A stretch of 19,984 bases of DNA from BTRG01 sp036986275 (GTDB lineage Bacteria; Pseudomonadota; Gammaproteobacteria; Acidiferrobacterales; SZUA-150): contig BTRG01000046.1 in assembly GCA_036986275.1 (NCBI GenBank), positions 1-19,984 on the forward strand, read 5' to 3'. Shown one piece after another: positions 14,024 to 19,984 of the stretch (its first letter is position 1; each line of letters opens with the position of its first letter). A program made the translations under genes and the position numbers. The notes beneath the pieces were generated by a model. That model had not been told where the DNA came from. It did no database searches and was given only the letters and a program-made list of their open reading frames with translations.

Positions 14024-15883
14024 ATGAAAGAGAAAAAGATGGCTCTATCTTTAATAGCGACCCTGATACTGGGCTTGGTCTCGATTGCAGGTGCTTCTGA
14101 TTCCGGGCCTATAGCACCCGGGGAGCCAGGCGTTTCGGCGGCTATTGTCGCAAGTAAGGTGAAAACCGTTAACGTTTCTGCCAGCAGACCAACCATGAAG
14201 GAAGGCGAGATACTGGTAATATTTAAAAACACCCTGTCGGCTCGTGCTGCGGGAGATCTGGTATCTAGTTTGGGTGGATCGGTATCAAAAACCATTGGTA
14301 AGGATAATATACGTGTGGTGACGCTGTCTGAAGGCATGTCGGTCGAGCAAGCCGTCAGCAGCTTTTCCGTCGATCCCAATGTTGTCCATGCCCAACCCAA
14401 CTATATGTATTACCCGACCGCCGTGCCCAATGACGCCTCCTATGGCGAATTGTGGGGTCTGAGCAATACCGGGCAAACGGTTAACAATCCTTCTTATAGT
14501 ACAAATAACCCCGGCATCAGCGGTAATGATATCGACGCACAACTGGCCTGGGATCAGATCACGGATTGCAGTGCAATTGTTGTGGCCGTAATCGACACCT
14601 CTATTAATTACACACACGAAGACCTAGCCAGCAATATGTGGACGGGCAACACCAATCATGGCTGGGATTTTGTCGATAATGACAATGATCCCATGGCCAC
14701 GGACGGACAGATCCATGGCGGCCATGTGGCCGGCACCATAGGGGCTAGAGGCAATAATAGCGTGGGTACATCGGGTGTCTGTTGGCGGGTGCAGATCATG
14801 GCCGTACGTGTGCTGGGTCCCGGTGGCGGTTCAACGGCAGATATTATCCAGGGTATAGAGTTCGCTTCTGATAATGGCGCTCATGTGATCAATATGAGTC
14901 TCGGTGGCGGTGGTGGCTTCGATGCATTGTTTAGTGCTTCTATTGATTACGCACGTGCTCGTGATGTCGTCGTGGTGGTGGCCGCGGGTAACGAGGCCAA
15001 CGACAATGATACCGGAAATGCCTCGTGGCCCTGTAACTTTACCCAGGACAACCTGATCTGTGTCGCCGCCCTGGATCAGGCCTACTCACTGGCCACTTTT
15101 TCCAATACCGGCACCACTAGCGTGGATGTCGGCGCCCCCGGTACGAATGTTTTGAGTGCCTGGCCTGGGAATAAGCTGACCGTGACGACGTATTCGGATT
15201 GGACCGCGATTGGGGCAGGATGGGGGTGGTATAATGGGTGTGATTTTGGTTCAGGGCCATTCGCCATGGCGACCAATCCATTTGGATGGTGTGATTTTAA
15301 TAACACCCAGTATGCCAACAACTTAAATTCCGTGGTTTATAAGGAATTCAATCTCTCCGGTTTGCTGGGCGCAGGGTTTAGTTCACTGGCCTTCGTGGAT
15401 ACGGAATCCGGGTTTGATTTTCTTTCTGTCTATTCACGTAGCGCCGGCGGCAATCCCACGGCCGGCACCAATCACTTTACCGGTTCTGGATCGACCGGTG
15501 GGTCGGCCACTTCATTTGATTTTGGCCTGGACAACTGCCTCAGTGCCACCTGCTCCATTGGTTATGGTTTAACCTCTGATGGTTCTGTTACTGATCTGGG
15601 TGTGGCCATTTTCAACATGGAAATCCAGAAGGTGGAAACCAACAGCTCGGTTTATGTCAACATTAACGGCACCTCCATGGCCTCACCGCATGTGGCCGGT
15701 ATTGCCGCACTGGTGCGCGCCTACAACCCGCTGTACAACTATCTTGATACCGTCAATGCCATCCTCGGGGGTGGTGAGGCTATATCAGTATTGGCCACGA
15801 CTACAACAACGGGTATGGCGGCAAATGCCATGGGCGCATTGGCCTTCATTAATGTCCCGACAGGGGTGAGCGCAACACCGTAA
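14024..15883 (+). CDS. Exported subtilisin-like serine protease (S8) with I9-like propeptide
   Basis: A 619-residue secreted protease. Order: signal peptide (about 1-24, ending at AGA/S); an inhibitor I9-like propeptide (about 60-128) that starts GEILVIFKN and ends HAQPNYMYY; then the S8 catalytic domain. Triad: D191 (VAVIDTS), H231 (HGGHVAGTIG, with Gly where most have Thr) and S551 (NGTSMASPHVAG); the oxyanion asparagine is N323 (AAGNEAN). Between the asparagine and the serine lies an insertion of about 150 residues (about 385-540) rich in Gly, aromatic residues and cysteines, which looks like an inserted beta-sandwich domain. Short C-terminal tail, no anchor. AGGAG lies 8 nt before the ATG. 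It follows the FN3 lipoprotein, and a free I9-like lipoprotein gene starts 4 nt after it. Confidence 0.93.
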   Translation: MKEKKMALSLIATLILGLVSIAGASDSGPIAPGEPGVSAAIVASKVKTVNVSASRPTMKEGEILVIFKNTLSARAAGDLVSSLGGSVSKTIGKDNIRVVTLSEGMSVEQAVSSFSVDPNVVHAQPNYMYYPTAVPNDASYGELWGLSNTGQTVNNPSYSTNNPGISGNDIDAQLAWDQITDCSAIVVAVIDTSINYTHEDLASNMWTGNTNHGWDFVDNDNDPMATDGQIHGGHVAGTIGARGNNSVGTSGVCWRVQIMAVRVLGPGGGSTADIIQGIEFASDNGAHVINMSLGGGGGFDALFSASIDYARARDVVVVVAAGNEANDNDTGNASWPCNFTQDNLICVAALDQAYSLATFSNTGTTSVDVGAPGTNVLSAWPGNKLTVTTYSDWTAIGAGWGWYNGCDFGSGPFAMATNPFGWCDFNNTQYANNLNSVVYKEFNLSGLLGAGFSSLAFVDTESGFDFLSVYSRSAGGNPTAGTNHFTGSGSTGGSATSFDFGLDNCLSATCSIGYGLTSDGSVTDLGVAIFNMEIQKVETNSSVYVNINGTSMASPHVAGIAALVRAYNPLYNYLDTVNAILGGGEAISVLATTTTTGMAANAMGALAFINVPTGVSATP

Positions 15884-15887
15884 ATTG

Positions 15888-16241
15888 ATGAAAACTTTGC
15901 TCTTGTTATTTGTTGCCGTGGCTGTACTGTATTCATGTAATGCGGTACAGCCACAAGCTCAAAACTCCAGAAATACTATGAAGCAGCAACATGTTGTACC
16001 AGGCGAATATATTGTAACGCTTGCCAGGGATGTTCAGATCGAAGATTTGAAAACCCAGCTTAGTGCTTATACTTTGAAAGTCGTCAGGGATTTGGGCCGC
16101 GGGCGTTATCTTATTCGTCTCGACCAGGACCCTGGCCTGGATGTTCTTAAGGATTTTGATTGTTTCAAGAGCTCAGCTTGTAAAATACAACATAATTTTA
16201 GGTATAAACCTACAGGCACATCTGGGATCAAGGCACACTAG
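15888..16241 (+). CDS. Small lipoprotein resembling a free S8 propeptide (I9-like)
   Basis: A 117-residue predicted lipoprotein with lipobox LYSC (C17; Tyr at -2 is unusual). The mature part has the pattern of a subtilase propeptide: VPGEYIVTLARD (37-48), a helix IEDLKTQL (51-58), then a strand GRGRYLIRLD (70-79), comparable to GEILVIFKN and IRVVTL in the propeptide of the preceding protease. No catalytic domain follows. C92 and C98 may pair. I chose ATG at 15888 over the in-frame TTG at 15885 because it gives a standard signal. Only 4 nt separate it from the subtilase stop, so translation is probably coupled. Probable role: membrane-anchored inhibitor or folding aid of the adjacent protease; this is inference from similarity. 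Confidence 0.72.
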   Translation: MKTLLLLFVAVAVLYSCNAVQPQAQNSRNTMKQQHVVPGEYIVTLARDVQIEDLKTQLSAYTLKVVRDLGRGRYLIRLDQDPGLDVLKDFDCFKSSACKIQHNFRYKPTGTSGIKAH

Positions 16242-16526
16242 ATATCATCGTTAATAGCACGGATTATCTCTGGTATTGATATCGCAAATGGGTTCGGATC
16301 GGCCCTGTTTTGTTTTGGGTATTTAGTGAACTGCTTCACACAGGAAAATTATTTTGATGCTACCATGCCATATTTGCCCCATCGCTGTTAGTTGTCGGTA
16401 AGGCCGATGGTGTATTTTCGAGCTTTTCAATGGTTGAGTGCCCTGCGAGTGAGTCTTGTGTGAAGTGCGTATAAATCAGAACTGTGAAAATAGGGGCCGC
16501 ACATTCCAGATTGTGTTCGGGAGTTT

Positions 16527-16569
16527 TTGATTTAAATCAAGATAGATTGTATGGATTTATGTATATAAT
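16527..16569 (+). promoter_or_regulatory. Candidate class II FNR/Anr-dependent promoter
   Basis: TTGATTTAAATCAA (16527-16540) is a perfect palindrome and an exact match to the FNR consensus TTGAT-N4-ATCAA. TATAAT (16564-16569) lies downstream so that the box centre falls about 42 nt before the predicted start (near 16576), the class II activator position. No -35 consensus is needed in such promoters. The kexin-type gene begins 74 nt downstream. The rest of the gap 16242-16526 shows no gene or terminator. Confidence 0.65.
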
Positions 16570-16649
16570 TTAGCATTATGTTGGTGCGGACCAACCATCC
16601 ACAAGTAAGAGCAATATGGTGTCTAAGACCACTTTGGAGGTGGAATAAT

Positions 16650-18623
16650 ATGAATTCCTTTCAGAAAATTGCCTCATTTATAACCATTAGTTTACTCGCT
16701 GTTTTACTTGTCGGCTGTCCCGGCGGCGGGGGCGGCGGGGGCGGCGGGGGCGACGGAGGAGGCGGTCTCCAGACACCTATCGGCGATCTCACCGGCACCT
16801 GGAATATCAGTGAAACGGCCAGCTCCAGTGACCCAAGTTGTAGCGGATCGGCCAGTTATTCTCTAACTATCACCCAATCGGGTAACACTATTACCGCTAC
16901 CGATGCGCGTGGCGGTAGTTTTACCGGTACAATAAGCGCCAATCAGCTCTCCTGGAGTGGTAGTTTCCCGGACGGACCCGGCACCACGACCGTGAGTTCT
17001 ATGACAGCTACGGTAGCTGCGAGTTGTAATAGCATTAGCGGTAACGCGACCTGGTCGTATAGTGAGACCGGGTTCTCCTGTACGGGTACGACCACCTTTA
17101 CCGGTACGCGCTCACCGGCCAGTGGTTGTGGTGGTGGAGGAGGTGGCAGTTCCGATCCACTCTATACCGATCAATGGCATCTTAATAACACCGGCCAGGA
17201 CGGTGGCACAGCCGGTGAAGACATCAATGTCGATACTGTGTGGAGCAGTTTTGATGGCACGGGTGTTCGGATTGCCGTGGTTGATGATGGCCTGGAGATT
17301 GCCCATGAAGACCTGGCCGCCAATGTGGTCAGTGGTGCGAGCTATGACTACACGCTACCTGGGTACGGCGATCCTACCGGCGGTGCCCACGGTACGGCGG
17401 TCGCCGGTGTTGCGGCAGCAGTGGGATTCAATGGCATCGGTGTGCGCGGTGTTGCCCCGGCAGCAAGCCTGGTGGGTTATAACCTGCTTCAAGCTGGTTC
17501 AACAGCCAACGAGGCTAACGCAATGACACGCGATGCCGCCAGCAATTCCGTTAACAGCAATTCCTGGGGTCCGGCCGATGGCACGGGATTCCTGAGTGAT
17601 TCCTCCAGTCTCTGGCGCGGTGCCATTGATACGGGTTTGGCCACTGGTCGTAGTGGTCGCGGACTAATCTACACATGGGCGGCCGGCAATGGCGGCAGTG
17701 GTACCTTTTGGGGTCGTGATAACTCCAATTATGATGGCTATGCTAACTATTATGGTGTCATGGCCATTGCTGCTCTTGATGACAAGGGGCGCAAGGCGTC
17801 CTATTCAGAACATGGCGCCAATCTCTGGGTGAGTACGCCGTCGGGTGAGTTCTGTGACACCAACACGACGACAACAACCGATCGTACCGGTACCGCAGGT
17901 TACAATGCCAATGGTGTAAATGGACCCTATACGGATTATACAGATGACAATTACTCGCAGTGCTTCAATGGCACATCCTCCGCCACACCGGTCGCTTCCG
18001 GTGTCATAGCGCTGATGTTGGAGGCCAACCCCAATCTGGGCTGGCGCGATGTACGCCAGATCCTGGCGCAGACGGCAAGGCAAAACGATGTTGCAGGAGG
18101 TGCCTGGACGACAAATGGCGCCGGTCTGACGCACAGCCATAAGTATGGGTTCGGCGTCATCGATGCACAGGCAGCGGTGACCACTGCACAAAGCTGGACC
18201 AATCTTCCCACTATGGCTACTTGTACTACATCGGTTTCTGCAGCTGGCGGGGCAATTGCGGATGGCACTAGTACGACAGAGAGCAATCCTGGTTTTGGCG
18301 CGCCACAAACATTGTCTGTAACCGCTTGCGGAGGTGTTTCGGTTGTGGAATTCGTGGAAGTAAACTACACAGGTAATCACACTTATTTCGGTGACCTCGA
18401 AATCACCCTGATTAGCCCGGATAGTGGTACCGAGAGTCGCCTGGCTGATCCTCATTTATGTAACAGTGACTGTTTGGCCGGCTATGCCAGCGGTTGGCGT
18501 TTCGGTTCCGCGCGACACTTGGGCGAGAATCCCACAGGTACATGGCAGTTACGTATCCGAGACGGCTATTTCGGTGATACCGGCACTGCAGGGACCTTCT
18601 CTTTAAAGATCTATGGTCATTAA
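16650..18623 (+). CDS. Kexin/furin-type S8 protease lipoprotein with P domain
   Basis: A 657-residue predicted lipoprotein: lipobox LVGC (C23), a poly-glycine tether (25-39), a beta-rich LTGTW-type domain (about 46-155), a second Gly run (161-166), then the kexin-like catalytic domain starting DPLYTDQWHLNNTG (169-182). Triad: D212 (VVDDG), H247 (AHGTAVAG), S443 (NGTSSATPVASG); oxyanion N347 (WAAGNGG). NSWGPAD and DNSNYDGY are kexin hallmarks. A P domain (about 548-656; FGDLEITLISP, HLGENPTGTWQLRIRD) ends the protein. No I9 or S8 pro-domain precedes the catalytic domain. The start at 16650 has GGAGG 9 nt upstream; the longer frame from 16578 is rejected because it begins at the predicted transcript start and spoils the signal peptide. 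A free propeptide-like gene follows after 48 nt. Confidence 0.93.
   Translation: MNSFQKIASFITISLLAVLLVGCPGGGGGGGGGGDGGGGLQTPIGDLTGTWNISETASSSDPSCSGSASYSLTITQSGNTITATDARGGSFTGTISANQLSWSGSFPDGPGTTTVSSMTATVAASCNSISGNATWSYSETGFSCTGTTTFTGTRSPASGCGGGGGGSSDPLYTDQWHLNNTGQDGGTAGEDINVDTVWSSFDGTGVRIAVVDDGLEIAHEDLAANVVSGASYDYTLPGYGDPTGGAHGTAVAGVAAAVGFNGIGVRGVAPAASLVGYNLLQAGSTANEANAMTRDAASNSVNSNSWGPADGTGFLSDSSSLWRGAIDTGLATGRSGRGLIYTWAAGNGGSGTFWGRDNSNYDGYANYYGVMAIAALDDKGRKASYSEHGANLWVSTPSGEFCDTNTTTTTDRTGTAGYNANGVNGPYTDYTDDNYSQCFNGTSSATPVASGVIALMLEANPNLGWRDVRQILAQTARQNDVAGGAWTTNGAGLTHSHKYGFGVIDAQAAVTTAQSWTNLPTMATCTTSVSAAGGAIADGTSTTESNPGFGAPQTLSVTACGGVSVVEFVEVNYTGNHTYFGDLEITLISPDSGTESRLADPHLCNSDCLAGYASGWRFGSARHLGENPTGTWQLRIRDGYFGDTGTAGTFSLKIYGH
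16722..16748 (+). repeat. 9-bp tandem repeat (three copies) in the glycine tether
   Basis: GGCGGCGGG is repeated three times exactly, followed by a diverged fourth unit (GGCGACGGA). It encodes part of the poly-glycine linker after the lipidated cysteine of the kexin-type protease. Unit length is a multiple of three, so slippage would change linker length without breaking the frame. Confidence 0.85.
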
Positions 18624-18671
18624 GCGAGGAAGCTTTAGTGAATACAACCAAGCAGAATTGAGGATCAAACG

Positions 18672-19301
18672 ATGAAAAGCAAAATGAAGTTGAACTGGAG
18701 ACAGGCTGGGATAGCGCTAGTTCTCGGAATGGTGTCTTTTACTGTCATGGCTATGGGAAATACAGGCGAATCAAAGAAGGTTTCCATCGATGATAAAATC
18801 GTGGGTGCGTCCTACTATTGGTATGATGGCGATAAGAAGCGTAGCATAACTGTAAACAGCAATGTCATCGCGGAATTTGGCAGGGGTGAAAGCGTGGTTA
18901 AAGATGTCATTAGTGGCGCACGCGATGTTACGCCTAAAGTGCCCGCCGGCGCCAGGTTGTGGGATGTCAGTGAAGGCGGTGGCGCAGCCAAGGCCATGGA
19001 GGCCGTTTCAAACATCAAGGCATCACCGGTGTTTCATGATGGTCGTTCCACTTCCACTTCACGCCGTGCCTTGCCCGGCGGCATCATCGTGACATTTAAA
19101 GACGGTTGGGATGCACAGCGTGTACAGGACTGGGCCAAGTCCAGGAACCTGACAATAGAATCGAAGATGAACTTTGGCAATATCTATGTCATTGCCACCG
19201 ATGTGGGCATGTCGGCATTAACATTGGCCAATCAGATTCATGAATCGGGCGAAGTGGTCAGTGCGCAACCGAACTGGTGGAAGGAAATCACAACACGATA
19301 G
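18672..19301 (+). CDS. Exported stand-alone S8 propeptide-like protein
   Basis: A 209-residue exported protein (signal peptide about 1-27, cleaved after VMA; no lipobox). Its C-terminal half (about 133-205) matches the propeptide architecture of bacterial subtilases: ALPGGIIVTFKDGWD (133-147), a helix, FGNIYVIATD (168-177), and the ending VVSAQPNWW (195-203), comparable to HAQPNYMYY at the end of the subtilase propeptide of this island. The segment at about 37-125 (VGASYYWYDGDKKRSI, ASPVFHDG) resembles the region before such propeptides. No protease domain follows. GAGGA lies 7 nt before the ATG. It follows the kexin-like gene, which lacks a propeptide, so a trans-acting inhibitor or folding chaperone is the best inference. 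Confidence 0.75.
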   Translation: MKSKMKLNWRQAGIALVLGMVSFTVMAMGNTGESKKVSIDDKIVGASYYWYDGDKKRSITVNSNVIAEFGRGESVVKDVISGARDVTPKVPAGARLWDVSEGGGAAKAMEAVSNIKASPVFHDGRSTSTSRRALPGGIIVTFKDGWDAQRVQDWAKSRNLTIESKMNFGNIYVIATDVGMSALTLANQIHESGEVVSAQPNWWKEITTR

Positions 19302-19383
19302 ATAGCTATATCGATCAATCCCCTCCCTTTGGAAAGAGGGAAGGTAGCTGCTCCGTTATTCCTTGGTAAAACCCCCATCCCAG

Positions 19384-19436
19384 CCTTCCCCCTGAAAGGG
19401 GGAAGGAGAAGGTTGTAGGGTGGGCACTGCCCACCA
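19384..19436. repeat. 53-bp direct repeat, copy 1
   Basis: Consists of the CCTTCCCCCT hairpin (3-nt loop GAA) followed by AGAAGGTTGTAGGGTGGG and CACTGCCCACCA. It matches 19706-19758 at all but two loop bases. GGTGGGCACTGCCCACC within it is itself a near-palindrome. Confidence 0.85.
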
Positions 19437-19705
19437 GTGTTTTTACAGGTTCTATCCTCCGGATAACAAACACAATCATCCTACCCCTGAGAGATAATGA
19501 GAAAGGTAACTATTATTCCCTCCCCTTTTCAAGGGGGAGGGTTAGGGTGGGGGTCAACACTCAGGGAGGAGACCCACCCATAATTAACCACCCCCATCCC
19601 CGCCTTCCCCCTCTAAGGGGGAAGGAGCAAAGTTCATGTAGGATGCGGTGAGTTCACGAACCGCATCGATCGGGTTCCACCCATAATTAACAACCCACAT
19701 CTCCG

Positions 19706-19758
19706 CCTTCCCCCTAAGAGGGGGAAGGAGAAGGTTGTAGGGTGGGCACTGCCCACCA
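19706..19758. repeat. 53-bp direct repeat, copy 2
   Basis: Same unit as 19384-19436, differing only in the hairpin loop (AAG instead of GAA). Near-identity points to recent duplication or to insertion of the same mobile repeat. Confidence 0.85.
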
Positions 19759-19808
19759 ACTATTTCTTTCACCAAGAGTGAGGGAAATTAAATAATTGCA
19801 ATAAGTCC

Positions 19809-19984
19809 TTAAGCCGTTTTACGAATCAACATCACTCCATCACGCACCGTCAACATGACTTGTTCGACATTTTCATCCAGCCTGACTTTTTCATTAAACG
19901 CTACCAGGGCATGATCGGTCTCTTCTTTGGGATTGAGCACGGCGCCTGACCACAAGACATTGTCGGCAACGATCAGACCGCCTG
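19809..19984 (-). CDS. SAM-dependent O-methyltransferase, C-terminal fragment
   Basis: Only the last 58 codons are in the window; the gene runs off the right edge. The translation starts GGLIVADNVLWSG and ends VRDGVMLIRKTA before a TAA at 19809-19811. The pattern GGLIxxDNVLWxG followed by a helix with FN and a final RDGxxLxxK strand is typical of class I O-methyltransferases of the caffeoyl-CoA O-methyltransferase/MdmC type; the Asp-Asn pair belongs to the metal-binding site of that family. Substrate is unknown. It converges on the protease island across the repeat-rich region. Confidence 0.88.
   Translation of the reverse strand, partial: GGLIVADNVLWSGAVLNPKEETDHALVAFNEKVRLDENVEQVMLTVRDGVMLIRKTA

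Larger units (their letters stand above)
19302..19808. repeat. Repeat-rich intergenic region
   Basis: About 500 bp without a gene, built from short dispersed repeats. Three hairpins share the arm CCTTCCCCCT / AGGGGGAAGG (19384-19406, 19603-19625, 19706-19728). CCACCCATAATTAA occurs twice (19574-19587, 19677-19690). GATGCGGT (19642-19649) pairs with ACCGCATC (19660-19667). A further imperfect C-rich/G-rich hairpin lies at 19518-19541. The hairpins may end the transcript of the protease island and of the converging methyltransferase gene. Confidence 0.75.

Noticed and set aside
16578..16649. Longer N terminus of the kexin-type protease
   Set aside because: Begins at the predicted transcription start, lacks a ribosome binding site and would place 24 residues before the lipoprotein signal.
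17805..18455. 216-residue minus-strand frame inside the kexin-type gene
   Set aside because: Antisense shadow of the catalytic and P domains; composition unlike a real protein.
19302..19808. CRISPR array
   Set aside because: Repeats are few, unevenly spaced hairpins without uniform spacers, and no cas genes are present.

Overview
The window looks like a chromosomal piece of a gammaproteobacterium. Three things point that way: the gene order aroQ-accB-accC-prmA followed by a zinc-ribbon DUF3426 gene, an fxsA-groES-groEL block, and a cutA-dsbD-thioredoxin operon. The presence of a perfect CIRCE (HrcA) operator before groES argues against the enterobacteria and for a deeper-branching lineage. 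I cannot name a genus.

Layout. Bases 1-469 are non-genic and hold a 286-bp MITE-like element (118-403) with 19-bp terminal inverted repeats and a perfect 9-bp target duplication. Bases 470-4390 are a tight minus-strand operon read aroQ > accB > accC > prmA > DUF3426 (dehydroquinase, two acetyl-CoA carboxylase subunits, L11 methyltransferase, zinc-ribbon membrane protein). Bases 4735-7824 are a second minus-strand operon, cutA > dsbD > tlpA-like, for moving reducing power to the periplasm; its DsbD carries two N-terminal alpha domains instead of one. Bases 7965-10602 hold fxsA and the groES-groEL operon, with a sigma70 promoter overlapped by CIRCE and a clean terminator after groEL. Bases 10945-12349 are a lower-GC AbiE-like toxin-antitoxin pair in reversed order (toxin first), with an inverted-repeat operator at its promoter. 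A small minus-strand lipoprotein with an HExxH motif follows (12498-12932), then about 650 bp without a convincing gene.

The most distinctive part is 13584-19301, a plus-strand cell-envelope protease island of five genes: an FN3-like lipoprotein with a poly-glycine tether; a subtilisin-like S8 protease with its own I9-like propeptide; a small lipoprotein that is essentially a free I9-like propeptide; a kexin/furin-type S8 lipoprotein with a C-terminal P domain and no propeptide of its own; and an exported free propeptide-like protein. Both proteases are followed directly by a stand-alone propeptide-like protein, which suggests inhibitors or folding chaperones acting in trans. The kexin pair appears to have its own promoter, with a perfect FNR/Anr box at the class II position. 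The island ends in a repeat-rich stretch (19302-19808) and the 3' end of a minus-strand O-methyltransferase gene that runs off the window.
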